The notes beneath the pieces were generated by a model that was given only the letters and a program-made list of their open reading frames with translations, did not search any database and was not told where the DNA came from. Shown here one piece after another: positions 35,607 through 48,725 of a DNA stretch of 64,000 nt. The stretch covers positions 58,764 through 122,763 of the forward strand of contig JAOVVO010000186.1 of the NCBI GenBank assembly GCA_028564675.1. The letters run 5' to 3'. This DNA is from Onchocerca lupi. Lineage: Eukaryota > Nematoda > Chromadorea > Rhabditida > Onchocercidae. Within the stretch, counting starts at the first letter, position 1. The number at the start of each line of letters is the position of its first letter. Made by a program: the position numbers and the translations under genes.

Positions 35607-37699
35607 TCAAGGCATTTTTTTGGCATCAGTGTTTTTTGTAATCATTTCTTGTATCCATGGATGTTTCAGGACGTCCTTCAACGACAAACGTTTAGCTGGA
35701 TCTCTTTGTAGAAGCTGAAATCTGATCAGATACCAAAACTTAAGATTAGTAACACCAAAGAAAAAAAAATCGACTCGATCATTGAAAATTATGAAAATGA
35801 TGTCATAATTAGACAAAAGTGCACATTATGTAAAGCTATAAAAAACTTTATTAATGATGCAATTTTTACGATCACTTAATATCTGTCTAATCTTAATTTT
35901 TGATCCAAAAAACAATTCAGTGCAAAGCAACAGTTTCAGTAAGCAAAAATAAAAAAATAAAATCAAAAGAACGCTTATTTATATTTGAACAAATAAATTA
36001 AATCTAAGTCAGAGCTAAATATCGAGAATCTTGCTTTGAAAAATTAATAATATACAAACTTTTGATATAAGATCTTTTGCACCATCCGGTACTTCAGATG
36101 GAAAAGTATATTTGCATTTGCGAATATTTTCGAATGTATCCTGATATGTCTGAAGTATTTCTATGATAGAAAATAAAATTATGCTGAGCAGGAAATGATA
36201 TTCTAGCCTGAGTGATCGAATTAAAAGAGGCCTGCCATTACAAAAGTAGATCAGATGCAAGAAATATACAATTATAAGTTGAAGATAAAACTTTTCAAAT
36301 TTACCATCACATTATCTATATTTACAGTTATCAATAGTTAAAAAAACAAATCAGTTATTCTAGGAGCATTTATATAGGCATTTATATAGTAAAAGTAATG
36401 AATGGAGAATAATTCACGAAACGAATACCTTCGCTTCAAATGCAGGTTTCCCAACTAAGAATTCATATAACATGACACCTAAAGACCAGTTATCAACCAT
36501 AGCATTATGCGTTCCATTTGGAACCATTTCCGGCGCTAAGTAATCCAACGTACCGCACACTGTAGTCCTTCTGGAACAACTCTTACAAATCAAAATATTC
36601 ATTACGAGCAACGTAATCTATCAAATATCTATTATAACCATGATAATTCATGGAAGTATGAATTTGCGAGAGAATTATTAGCATATAGTCATAATCATTC
36701 TAAACACTTGGCACTTGGATTAATATAAGACCTTACAGTTCTAGCAGAACTTTCTAGGAAATCGTTGATCTTCCAACTTATATCAATAATGATAATAAAC
36801 AAACTTTGATGATGGTTCATGCACCGACCATCCGAAATCCGATAGTTTCAAATCACCATTTGCACTAATAAGAACATTTTCAGGTTTCAGATCTCGATGT
36901 AACACTTTTTTTTGTTGACAATATTCCATAGCTGATGCCAACTGATACATATATTTGGCAGCCAGTTCAGGTGGAAATGTTTTCATCTGAATTGAAATTT
37001 CATTTTCAAATAAAGCAAATACAAAGTTATATACAGCTCCTATACTCAAGCATGTATGAAATAACCTATCCAGTTTTAGTTTTTTCTAGTTAGGATGCAA
37101 ATAATTGCATCATCGTTACCTGCTGAAGATGTTGGAACAGACTTCCTCTTGGCGCAAATTCCAAGACCAGATAAACACGATCCTTATCGTGGAAATATCC
37201 GTATAAGCGCAAAATATTTGGATGCCTGAAATAATATTGAATTTTGATCAAGCAAGAAAAAGATATTTTCGTCCAGATCAAGCAGCAAATTTCTTGCACT
37301 GTTTCAAATCAAAACGAATAACTTAATTAAAAAATATGAAATGAGATCAACTAAGCGGGTTTTTCTTAAACAATAAAACTCAAATGTTTATCTCAACACT
37401 ATTATATATGAGTACCGATCTCAAACAACTTACCTTAAATGGTACTGGATTTCGATTTCACGCTGTAATTGACGCTTCAAACTGTCTGATCCCAAGTGTG
37501 TTTTGTATACAACTTTGAGGGCAACCACGAATTTGGACTCAATTTCTCGAGCCAAATATACATTGCCAAATTTGCCTCGACCTAACGGCCTACCAACTTC
37601 GAAATCATTCAGCGTCCATTCACGAATTTTTGGTCGAGTATTACTATTAGCAGCTTTTTCAGTATTATCATCGCTTTTTGTTGATTGCTTGTTATCCAT
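35607..37699 (-). CDS. air-2: Aurora-type serine/threonine kinase, 297 aa
   Basis: Six minus-strand exons: 37434-37699, 37120-37225, 36805-36986, 36429-36570, 36060-36149 and 35607-35714. They total 894 nt and all phases agree. After a 30-residue polar head comes a complete kinase domain. The Gly loop GRPLGRGKFGNVYLARE is at about 36-52, the VALKV lysine is Lys62, and the catalytic loop HRDLKPENV is at 154-162. DFGWSVH starts at 174, and the Aurora activation loop KRTTVCGTLDYLAPEM at 185-200 carries the phospho-Thr. The APE-like motif is followed by VDNWSLGVMLYEFLVGKP. The C-terminus is short (HPWIQEMITKN plus a few residues). Auroras drive spindle assembly (A) or act with INCENP in the chromosomal passenger complex (B). 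The very short head and size near C. elegans AIR-2 suggest the B type, but the A/B choice rests on overall resemblance. The ATG is that of MDNKQSTKS; a TTG-started extension upstream is not used. Confidence 0.92.
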
Positions 37700-39195
37700 C
37701 GTAGAATTTCTGCGAGACTCCCTTGTCTTTATTTTTAGCAAGCCCTTAATGAATAAATAATAGATGATTACTATCTCGTTTAAGAGTTTTAAAATTCGAT
37801 CTCAGTGAGTAAATATTATGTACAATGAAGCACCAAATGTTAGAACAAATTCTACATAAGTAGGGTTATATTTCTATTTTTTTATTTTCGATCTTAAACG
37901 ATCCAAAATTGTCCATGCCTATTAGCATTCTCTTTCTACTATTTCATTATAAGTAAATTTGCCTGACTGACAATCTGTTACGGGGGAAAAAGAATCCCCA
38001 AATACTTTGATGATCGAGATCGAGAATTAGCCACATCACTTCCCCCTCAAATGAAAAATTCGACACACTCATTACTCGAAACCCTATTACCCGCAAAATT
38101 TTCAATTTGAAAATTTTCTCCAAGTCCGCGTTATGAGACAAATTTTCGAACAACTAGACAAATATAAAGAGAGTGAGATAGTACGTGAAAGGGATTAATA
38201 AAGAGCAGAGAATGAGAGCAACTCATTTCTATGTACCATTTTAGTTTCTTGTGTTTCATTTTTCTTTCTTTTCCACTTAACCAGAATGATCCACAGCAAC
38301 ACGTTTATATAAAAAGTATATAAATTTTTTGAGCGAATTATTTCAGTTTTCTGATCTCGTTGTCGTTTTTTTGAGCAAAAAATGAGAATTTTTTTTTTTT
38401 TTTTAACCAGTTAATATTAATTTATGCAAAATAATTTCTCTTAATTTAAATAAATTTCAATGATCTAGGAGTTCTTCAATGATTTAGTAAAAATCTCAAC
38501 AACCCAGAAAATTCGCAAGTGATTCGTGAAAAAAAGAAAGGAATTTTTTTAACAAATGGAGAATCATATTTCGCAATTCGCAAAATTTTTTTGGGTAATT
38601 TGATAATTTGATATCCTTCTGTTTGTCTTATCAGTATTTAAAAATCATCAAGATATATATTGGAAATAATATAATCATAAATTATTTCTCACAAAGATAA
38701 GGATTAAGTAAAAAGATATCATTTATTCTGTTAAATCTATCCAGAAATGATAATATCTTCAAATGACAGATAATTTCTTCTTTACTGAAATATTATTTAT
38801 AGGAAAGTTTCACTCCTTTTTATCAGTTCATATCAATGAATACAATCAGGTTTTATTATACAATATGTAAGAATTTCAAATTTGCTTATGTAATCACATA
38901 GTTCATAATTTGTTCTGTTCCATTTCTAGATTTGGCCTAAATTTCATTTCTGCATTTCTGACTGATATTTTTTGAGAATGCTTCGGCTAAAAAAAAAAAA
39001 ATAAAGGAAAAAAAAAAAGAAAAACAGTTCGAGAAACCAAGATTTGCTTGTAAAAGTGCTCCCGAAATATTTTTATAACAATGATTTTCTTTTTTATCCT
39101 ATTCTAATTGTCTATATTTTTTCATTCCTGACAATTATTATACTCAAAGAAAAAAAAACGACAAATCATCAAAGATTATTTTCATTGATTAAAGA
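37700..39195. other. intergenic DNA between the Aurora kinase and the K+ channel
   Basis: No exon was recognised. It should contain the Aurora promoter (right of 37699) and the channel 3' UTR (left of 39196). It holds several poly-A/poly-T runs. Confidence 0.5.
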
Positions 39196-42100
39196 TTATT
39201 CAGCTCCGCCGGATTGTTTATGATTTTTGCTATTTGCCAATGCATGACAATCGTCAATCCTTGTTTTTATCTCAGCAAATAATCGATGTAACTCATCGAT
39301 ATATATCTGGAATGAATCGAAAAGAATTTAGGAACAATTTGAGATTTATTATTTAAAACAAATTATAAAGTATATTTGAAGTATACTTCTGAAACGTGTT
39401 GCTGGAAAAAAGACAATTTAATCAATAAAATTATGTCAAAATAAGCCGACACATAAATTCAAATATTTTAAAATTTATAAATTTGTTATTTAAAAAATGC
39501 TGGTTTGGGTAGATTTTTATATGATAATATGTTATTTTAAATATATCACATATTTTTGCAGTATATTATTACAAAGTTTTCGATGCAAGCCACCGTGATA
39601 AATCATGACAAAAACGATGGATAATTTTTGAATTACAATGGAGTTTTCTAAAATTATAAAACTGTACTGTAGTTGGTACCACTGACAAAGCAATAGGTTG
39701 ATGGAAAAAAAAAAGAATACTTATGAACCAATATTTTAGTGCATTACAGGCTTTTTTTAAGAGATTTATGGATATTGTTAAAATCTTTGATATATATTAC
39801 TGAGTACGATCAATATGATTTGATTAATAAAAATCAATTTTGAAATTCTTTTTTTTAAAAAGGAAAAAATTTGCGACATTTATTTCAATTTTTGCAGGAT
39901 ATATTTTAGTTTCAATGAATTGAAAAAATTTTAACCTCTGATTTAAAAAAAAAAAAAACAGATCATACTACTTTTCAGTGAGAAAAAAAGAAAAAATGTT
40001 ACCCGTTTAGCTTTTGGAGTTGTATACATATAATGTGGTACTTCCAATGTTCGTGATGTTAATGATACAATTTCTACAGTTTTATCAAATGTTGATCTTT
40101 TTGATTCGTCTATTGAAATTGATTGCTGAATATCTGAAACTGACGGTTGATCATCGGAAATTGATTGTTGATTACCTGAAAAAATTATGGCGTTAATCTT
40201 TTTGATTCGTCTATTGAAAGTGTTTTGGTTCAATTAATTTCTCTCATAGTTTCATTCTATTTCTTTCGTTTTTTATTTTTTGAGCAAAAGTAAGAAATTA
40301 TCATACAGAGAAAAGATTAGCTAAATTCATCAAGAATTTTAACAGAAAAAAATCAATCAAACAATACTGATATATTTCTAATACGTTGGAATAAAATCAG
40401 ACTTAGCCATAATTTCACATGACTAAAAAAAAGAAGAGATATTATTCTTCTGGGCAATTTTTATTTTTAAATCGATCTGTTTTGGTTTTTCAACAATTTT
40501 TATATCTTATATCTAGCTTTTAACTTAATTATTTAATTTTCTCATCAAAAACTTATTTCATAATTTGTATAAATATCATATTTATTGATTAATTAATCTT
40601 TGATAAATGCATCCTATTTTTAAATATGGAAAATTATTTTTTGAAATTAAACTTATCTATGCTGCAATAAAATTTATGACGAGTGGTTTTTTGTATAGCA
40701 AATTATCGATGCAATATTATTAATAGTTTAATAAAAATCAAATAATCATTAGTTTTAATTTGAATTTTTGTTTTGCAAAATTACATATGAATTTAATTAA
40801 ATTTAAAAAGACAAACTTGATATTGTAACATCATGTAACATGGCTGTTGTTGTTGTTATCATGCATAATTCTTGCGTTTCATGCATTTGCGGTGATACAA
40901 TCACCATTTGATGGCTACAAATTGAATTCATTTTATCAGTGTTATCAGTAGGGAATATTTACATATCATATATTTCGAATAAAAATCATTTATGCATAAT
41001 TTATTATTATTATAATTTATAATTTAATGGAAATTTATATTTAGGAAACTAAATAATGAAGTTAAATTTCTTTTTTTTTTTTTTTTGCTAGTTTTACTAC
41101 ATCTAATAATTCAAATTTAAAATACTAGAAAATTTAAAAATCTAACCCAATATTTTTCATATTTTTAGCTTTAATAGGAACTGGATGATTTTCTATCACT
41201 GGTAGCATTGATAGATCCGACCAGGATACACCATCAAAAAATTTGTTATTTATAAATGCTTCAGCAATTTGCTCCTCAGTTTGAGTACCTTTATTTACCT
41301 GAAATTATTTATTATCACTGCTATCAGTATCATTTTTTCTTATTCCTTTCTAAATATAAAAATTAAAAAAAAAAAAAAGGATAAATCAAAAAATTACTTT
41401 ACAGTTATAGTAATACAATAATAAAATATAACTGAAGTAGAAATGATTCATTTTAAATAATCAATATATACATAGATTTTATCCAAAATTAGGAAATAAC
41501 TAAGTATTAAATCTGATTTCTAATTATTTTCGAAAAACATTTAAACTTTTGATAAAAATGAAGGAGTCATTAAATCATCTCCATTTATAGTAATATCAAT
41601 AATCATTCTCCATAAACGCTTTTTTAAGAATTAAAAAATTAAACAACTTAAAAAAAAAAAAAACACTATTTGTGATTTTCAATATTCTTGAATCATCATT
41701 TTTCATAATGTGCGTAATCATGATAATAATCTTGAATCATTATGACATAAATAATTCGGAAGAAATTAGTTATTTTTCGTCAAAAAAAATCAATTAAAAT
41801 CTAAATGATGAATTACCATGCAAAACGCACGACGTAAATGTTCTAATAGTGCACGCCGATCACTTTTGAAACGTGGTAATGTAATATTTGCGATTGTATC
41901 CTTACGTTGAATTTTTCGTTGACGTTTTCGTTTACGCCACATACGCCACATGGAAAAAAGATCTGTCTTAGTCTGAAACCAAAGAAAATAATTGCTATAA
42001 ATTTGGATTATTATTTATACTAATTTTTAATTATTTTTTTCCTATTTCAATACTTTAAAATTAATTTTAATGTTATTAATTTATAGAGATATTCAAACAA

Positions 42101-45100
42101 TAATGCTATATTTATTAGATATTCTCAATAAATTTTGAAATTTGACGATTTTTGCTATTAAATTATCATTCCAAGAAATAATGAAAGATTTTGAAAACTA
42201 AAATGTAAATTATACAAACATTTTATTCCACCTAACAAGTCTTATAGTTGAAAATTTAGAAATTTTATTGAGAAATTTCAAATCTTAATTAGAATCTAAA
42301 TTTTCGGTAAGTTTTTTTAAACCCAGATTTTTAATGAATTTTTTGGAACTTAAATTTCTGATGAATTTTTTTAGAAGCTAAATTTTTTTTTTTTTTTGCA
42401 AGTTCCAATAAGATTAATCCTTCTTATTATTTTTCTCTGTAATCTGAATGTTGAAATAATCATTAAAAGTAGTTATGTATACTTTATAATTCCTTATATA
42501 AATCATAATCATGTTACATTATGTGTCCATGATTTCTGAATCAAAGATAAATAAAACCTTTATAAATCGATTTTCAGCATTTTCCATTCGATTGGGTTAA
42601 AATTCATCAATTAACTACAAAAATGTGAATTTATTTGGTAAAATAAATTCACCGGAACTTTTAATTCTTCAGCAGGAACACCTTTTTGCCTGTACTCCAT
42701 CAATAATGCTTCCAGTAATTCCTCAAATAACCATTCAAGCTTAATTTGAAGAACATTGATGCACATACTGAATAATGCAAGTCCAATCATTATTAATCCA
42801 AAAATTACGAACATATCTACTGAATTCGTTGGTGTTACATCGCCTAAAAATATTTTGAAATTCGATAAATTTAAATTTTGCATTAAATTTCAAATTATAC
42901 TCTTATTCCTGTAGTTTCATTTTAAAATATAATCCTTAAAAAGTTTTCTTTTTTTTGCAAACAAAAGCAAAAAAAAAAAGATTCAAAAGAAAAAAATAAA
43001 AATAATCCTTAATTGCAAACTTTTCAACAAATATAACGCTATTATAAAGTTAAATAATAGTAACAAAAAAAAAAAAAAAATTAAAGTAGGATTAATAATA
43101 AGTATCTATGATTAACCGTAACCAATGGTAGTAAGTGAGCAGAAGAAGAAATAGAAACTTGTAAAATAATCCCAATCTTTTTCGAATTTCAAAAAGACTG
43201 CAGCGCATAAGAATACCCATCCTATTGTAATACCAATCTTAAAAAAATAATTTTATTCATGTAATAATTAAAATAGCATAGTAATGAAAAAAATTCAATA
43301 AATGAAAAAAATATTAATTAGAAATTTATATTATCCTTGACATTACATTACTTTTTTTCTTTTTTTTTTTTGGTTAATATCAGTTCTGGAAAATTTATAT
43401 AACTAAAAATGTAAATGCGTCTCATGACTCTTTACAAAACGTTGCAAATTCTTCACCGATTGCTTTCAAATTTTGACACAATCTTGTATTTGAATAGGCT
43501 TTAATTTTTATATAGACATACTTTTTTTTTTTTACGTGTCACGAACAGGACAGCTAAAAGTAAGTGAACGGACTGAATTTTTTGATCACGCCTTCACCAG
43601 AGGTGAGAATTTATTCAGTATGCCTACTTTCTTCATTGACTCAGGTTACTTTTTGCAACTTTTTAAATCTGGAAGAATATTTGTTGCAAGAACTAATTAA
43701 TTTTAATTAATTATTTAGATGATTGCTAGATGAAATATAACGCTTTAAAAATCAATACAAAAGGCCGGTTTTTTTTTTTTTTGGAAAAAAAAAACACCAC
43801 CGTCATCAGTTTTTATTATATTATTACTAGCTGTACCCGGTCACGCTCCGCAAAGAAGGCTCCGTCTAATCCATATGAATAAAAATGCGAACGTTTGTTT
43901 GTTCAAAATCTTAAATCTCCGAAATCCCTCAAACATGCTCTTTTGGAATGCAACTTTGCATCAATTTCGAATGCAGTGCTGTATGAAAATTTCAAATCAT
44001 TGATGTTCATTCACTTATTTTCATCCTTCACATGTGTGACAGGTAGGAAAAAAGCAGGTATATCAAGATAAAAATACGGGTCTACTCGAATGCAAGGTTA
44101 AAATTTGAAAGTAATTGGGCAAAGAACTTGTAAAGTTATGCAAGGAGTAACAGCAACGAAGATTTACATCTTTATTTATATAAATTATTTATTCATTATC
44201 GTTATCCGATGGATAAAGAAAGATTACAAAGTAGAATAACGGACAAAAAAGAACGAGTGGATAGGCGGAATTAAAAGGACGGAAAAATATATTGACGTAA
44301 ATGAAATGATGGATAGACGTAAGCGGAAGGAAGCAAAAACATTTTTGAATAAATTTTTTGAAATAAAAAAAAATAGCATACCGGTAATACTAGTGGAATA
44401 TGGCCATTATGAAGAAAATTTTGTTTTTTCTTTTTTTTCGATCTACCGGAACATATGCACGCTATATGCTCCATTAAACTGTAATTGAAGATAAAAAAGA
44501 AAGCTGGAGAAATTTTATTTTGCATCTTAAAAAAGCTAATAATAAATATAATATTATGTATTATTTAAATATAACACTGTTATTGTTATCAACTGATAAG
44601 TTTTTTATCACTTTTGCATATACAGTCAAGTTTTCAGAACATTTTAATATTTCAAAATATTTAAAATAATGTTGTATAGTTATTATTAAATATGATAATC
44701 GTTAGACAATTGATAAATTAATATTTAAATGATTGAAGCTTGAAATTTTGTTTCTATACCATGTGTTAATAATATCTAAATTAATTGCTAATTAAAGATT
44801 TATAATGGGTCAGCAATGAATAATTAATCATTTTCAAAATTTTCTCAAATATTACAAACATTAAAGCTTTTTTAATCGTAAACTTATACATAATGCCTGT
44901 AATCTTTCACAATTTCTGTCAATTATACTTATTTAATTATCATTCCATCTATTTTGTTTGATTTAATTAATTGTTATATTTCGTTATTGCTTGTATTATG
45001 CTAATTATTTATTGTTTACTTGACTTGATTTCATTTTAATTTACTTCTAATCCTTTAATCTAATTTGAAATAATAATAAACCTTAGGAATTGATTCCAAA

Positions 45101-48100
45101 ATTGTTCCAAAACTTGAAGTGATTGTCGGCCAAGTTTATGCAAAATCATTAATACAAGTGGTATACCAATTGTTGCATATAGCATTGTTGCTAATCGTCC
45201 AAGTTTAGTTTGAGCTGTTATATTACCATAACCTATCGTTGTATAAGTTGTCACTAAATGTTATCATATCAATATCAATATTAGTATCATATCACAATTA
45301 AGATTTTTTGTTTTTTTTTGCAAAAATAGGTTAAGAAAAATTCTATTTTTTACGAATTATTTCAGCACATATTTTTTCAAAATTATTTTTTAACTTATAT
45401 TAAAAATGCGAAAAAAAAACTTAACTAAAAAAAAAGTCCAAAGAATTATGAATAAAAAAAGATAAACATATGATATGTAAGATTGATTTAATTTTTTCTT
45501 TTTAATTCCCAATTTTTTGTTTGGTCAACTTTATCGAAAAATAAAAATAATAAATGATTAATTAAATCTCTTCAAATTATGATTAGAGATAGGAAAAAGA
45601 AAATTTTGACATAAATTTATATAGGACAACAAATTTGCCAAATATTTTTCATATCACACCGAAAATATCGCAATAGCAATATCAATTATCAATTCATTTG
45701 GTGATATTTTTGTTTTACCATCTTTATCATTTATATTTTATTTATCAATCTGTTAAAAAAATTACCAGCCAAGAGCATTGCATTCCAAAATGTCCAAGTT
45801 GGAGTAAAAAGATGATTTAAACCAGTTAAAATTTCAAAATGCGATAATGCAGCATTCATTTTGCGACGAATAATAACTGAGTTAGCATTTTGTTCCAATG
45901 CAATTTCCCAATATCTTAATGATAGCTGAAAGTTTGTGGGATCATTCAAAGTTATTAATCAAGCACTTGTCAATAATTTTTAATTTAAATTTTAATTTTA
46001 ATTTAATTTTTTATATGTAAAATGATGAAATTTAAGTCAAACTTCCATCTTTTTTTTTTTAAAGTTATCTGCATTGACCAGGAATTTTCTTCAAAAATTT
46101 ATTAATCGAATCAACAGAATATAGTTACTTTTAAGTTTGATTTGAATATATAAATGGATATAAAAGAAAGAAAAAGTTAATGATATCATTAATAACGAAC
46201 TTATTTTTAATATATATCAAACAATTTAAATATTATATTTTAAGAAAAAATCTAATCTCACTGATCCGTTATGGTGATAAAACACTAAAACGAAGAAACT
46301 TCTGATAAGATAAGTAATAGGTAAGTAATAATCTAAAACGGAATAATACTAATATGATGTGAAGAATTGTATAAGCTTAATAATAATTTTTCCCGTTTTT
46401 AACTAATTTACACTACTGTATTTTCATCTAATTAAAATGCAAAATGTCTAGCATAACTTAGGTAATATCTACTGAGTATAGATTTAATTAATAGTAATAA
46501 TATTACCTGTTCAGTATAATTTTTCAGAGCATGAATTTGACCAAATTTATTACCAAAATGATGAATCCAAATAATTTCCGGATTTTCTGGGTGCAATATT
46601 TTAGCTTTATAACTTTCTTGATCCGATAAATGGTATACATTTAGGATATACCAATAAATAGCCTATAATATTTACTTCGTAACTTTATTTATTGTGCTAA
46701 TAGTTGCATAAAAGAAATAAATTTTCTGTGAATGTATATATTTATTTATGTATTTGTTTATTTATTTGTTTATTCATTTATTTATTTGTTTATTCATTTA
46801 TTTATTTATTTGTTTATTTATCTACCTATTGATTATCTACTGCTAATTATAAAAATTTGTTCATTTATTTATCCATAATTATTTTTCTATTCACTTTCCA
46901 TCTATTCATTTATCGATTTACTTTTAACTTATTTATTTATAAAACAAATCAATTATTTATTTATACATCGACCTATTTATATATTCATTATTTGGTAATT
47001 ATCTAATTGATTTTAATTGCCTGTTATTCATTCATTCGTTGTTTCACTTAATTATCTGTTTACATTTTTACTAATTTATTAACATTTTGTTGCCCATTTA
47101 TTTATTTATTTATTCTGTTTATTAAATTTAATTAAAAAAGACTTCCGACCCAAAGGATGAAATATGTGAAACTTATATTTACTGTCTTTAAATTATATAA
47201 AATTAAATAGGAAAATGGATTAATTAATCTGAAATCGAAATGCAAAGTTTAGCTTAATTCACAACAATAATTATACCGATAAATATATTGCATTCATGGT
47301 TTCCGGTATTCCTTCTAATTTATTTCAGTATTTTCAACAAATTTCATCATATTTACAGCAAGACCAATCTTTTTTTCTTTTAGCTAATATTACTTAATAA
47401 AGAAGTAAGTAAAAAGTTTTTTAAATGACAAGCGGGAAAATCTTAAGAAAATAGAAACTATCTGGTGTATCTCGGATGTTCCACCGATAAAGAAGGATAT
47501 GAAAAAATGGAATAATCATTCGGATTTGGTAACATTATTATCAGGTAATCCGGATATCGATTATCAGATCCATCATTAGATTGTTTAATAATAATCCATC
47601 AAAATAATGGATTTTAAACTAAATGGATTTCAAAGAAAATGAAGCGAAGAAATAACCGTCCAGATTTTCTGATGATCTCAATTAATTGACAAGAGGAGAA
47701 GTAATCCGGAAACAATCCGAATTCTCTTTATCGATATTCTTCTGCATATCAACAACATCTGATGGATTTCTTATTCATTTATATGATAATTTTGACTCAA
47801 AATAATCTGTTAATAAAATTTGAGAATTTTAAAAATTTCCAGATAAAAATGAATACAAACCTTATCAATTTGATTTAACGCGAAGCATTTATAAATTTGA
47901 ATATTTTTACTGAGTTCGAATCGATTATTGCTATATTTGGATCGAATTTGCAGAATCATTTTTTCAGTGCTCAGTATCATTCGATACATTTTACGTTCTT
48001 CCAATTTGAAATATGCTTTCTTTTGATCCAATATTAATCTTTCGCTGGGACATTCAATCAGATAAAAGGTCAATCCACCAAAAAATGAATAAGCTATCAA

Positions 48101-48148
48101 AATGAAAACCGGAATTGTCGAATGAACGATGGATTTGTTGTAGATATG
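39196..48148 (-). CDS. TWK-type two-pore-domain K+ channel, at least 624 aa (N-terminus unresolved)
   Basis: Twelve minus-strand exons: 47861-48148, 46507-46662, 45766-45925, 45082-45253, 44382-44478, 43117-43237, 42653-42843, 41817-41972, 41147-41298, 40817-40914, 40003-40175 and 39196-39306. They total 1875 nt with every junction in phase. From the first exon seen: M1 is IPVFILIAYSFFGGLTFYLIE, and then comes a long loop of about 150 residues. Pore helix 1 is TFWNAMLLA with filter TTIGYGN, and M2 is RLATMLYATIGIPLVLMIL. A basic linker (SGRSKKKKKQ) leads to M3 (HIPLVLPIGITIGWVFLCAA), then P2 SLTTIGYGD and M4 MFVIFGLIMIGLALFSMC. The cytoplasmic tail of about 260 residues has a basic cluster (WRKRKRQRKIQRK) and Ser/Thr-rich stretches. 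K2P channels carry background K+ currents at the plasma membrane as dimers. The start codon lies upstream; a candidate exon at 48593-48722 does not fit in phase. The largest introns carry repeats. Confidence 0.9.
43395..43680 (-). mobile_element. reverse copy of the short dispersed repeat
   Basis: Reverse-oriented, degenerate copy of the element seen at 43829-44190, starting with its AT-rich 3' end (AAAAATGTAAATGCGTC) and including the TTCACCGATTGCTTTCAAATTT and CGTGTCACGAACAGGACAG blocks. It lies in an intron of the K+ channel gene. Confidence 0.6.
43829..44190 (+). mobile_element. near full-length copy of the short dispersed repeat, about 360 bp
   Basis: It starts TACTAGCTGTACCCGGTCACG, contains GAATAAAAATGCGAACGTTT near its start and ends with GATTTACATCTTTATTTATAT. 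Start and end are therefore partly complementary. No ORF is present. It lies about 150 bp from a reverse copy, so the two form an inverted pair inside one channel intron, and it matches the cluster at 15520-16145. Confidence 0.65.
46738..46850. repeat. TTTA/TTTG tetranucleotide microsatellite
   Basis: Interrupted (TTTA)n with TTTG and TTCA variants inside the intron between the M1 exon and the next exon of the K+ channel. Looser repeats of the same type continue to about 47120. Confidence 0.8.
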
Positions 48149-48592
48149 CTGTAAATTAATAAAATATTTTACTTTTAATCAATCCTTTTTAAACATATAT
48201 CTTCTTTTTTCATATTTTTCAAATTTCTTATTTTTCCTAATTAGCATCAAATTCTTTTCGATAATATATTCTTAGAATTATTTTCGTAAGATTATAAAAA
48301 ATTATTTCCAACAAAATCTAGATTCATTTCTTATCACTAATATTTACATCACATATCACAACATGTAATTTTCTTTTTTTTTATTTTTCATTTTTAAAAG
48401 TTATTTAATGCTCATTCTTCTTCCTGATAACACATATCAGTATCATGATATGTCTATCACATTTCATTTACCATCACTAAATGGACAATAAATTTTTACT
48501 CAAATTAATATGATCTTATTAAACCAAAATTAATGAGCAATTTTTTTTCTTCGTTTTAATTAAAAAAAAAAAAAATTTCATTCTGTTTGAAC

Positions 48593-48722
48593 CTGTAATT
48601 GAGAATAAAAAAGCTTTAATAAAGATTTTTTCCTTGCGGATTTCGGATAGCAGAATTTGTTGGTTTCATCGGATATGTGTTGTGAAGTTTTCAAATTTTC
48701 ATCATTTTGTGAATTGTGCTTC
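48593..48722 (-). other. possible extra exon of the K+ channel (doubtful)
   Basis: A minus-strand open frame is bounded by a TTTTTCAG acceptor (48723-48725) and a CAG|GTTCAA donor, and encodes KHNSQNDENLKTSQHISDET then a hydrophobic-basic end. It is 130 nt long, so it cannot join the next exon (phase 0) in frame, and it holds no ATG in its open frame. It may be non-coding 5' exon sequence, an alternative exon, or chance. Confidence 0.2.
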
Positions 48723-48725
48723 TGA

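Noticed and set aside
46738..47120. Regular short repeats as a possible CRISPR-like array
   Set aside because: Simple TTTA/TTTG microsatellite in an intron; no spacers.
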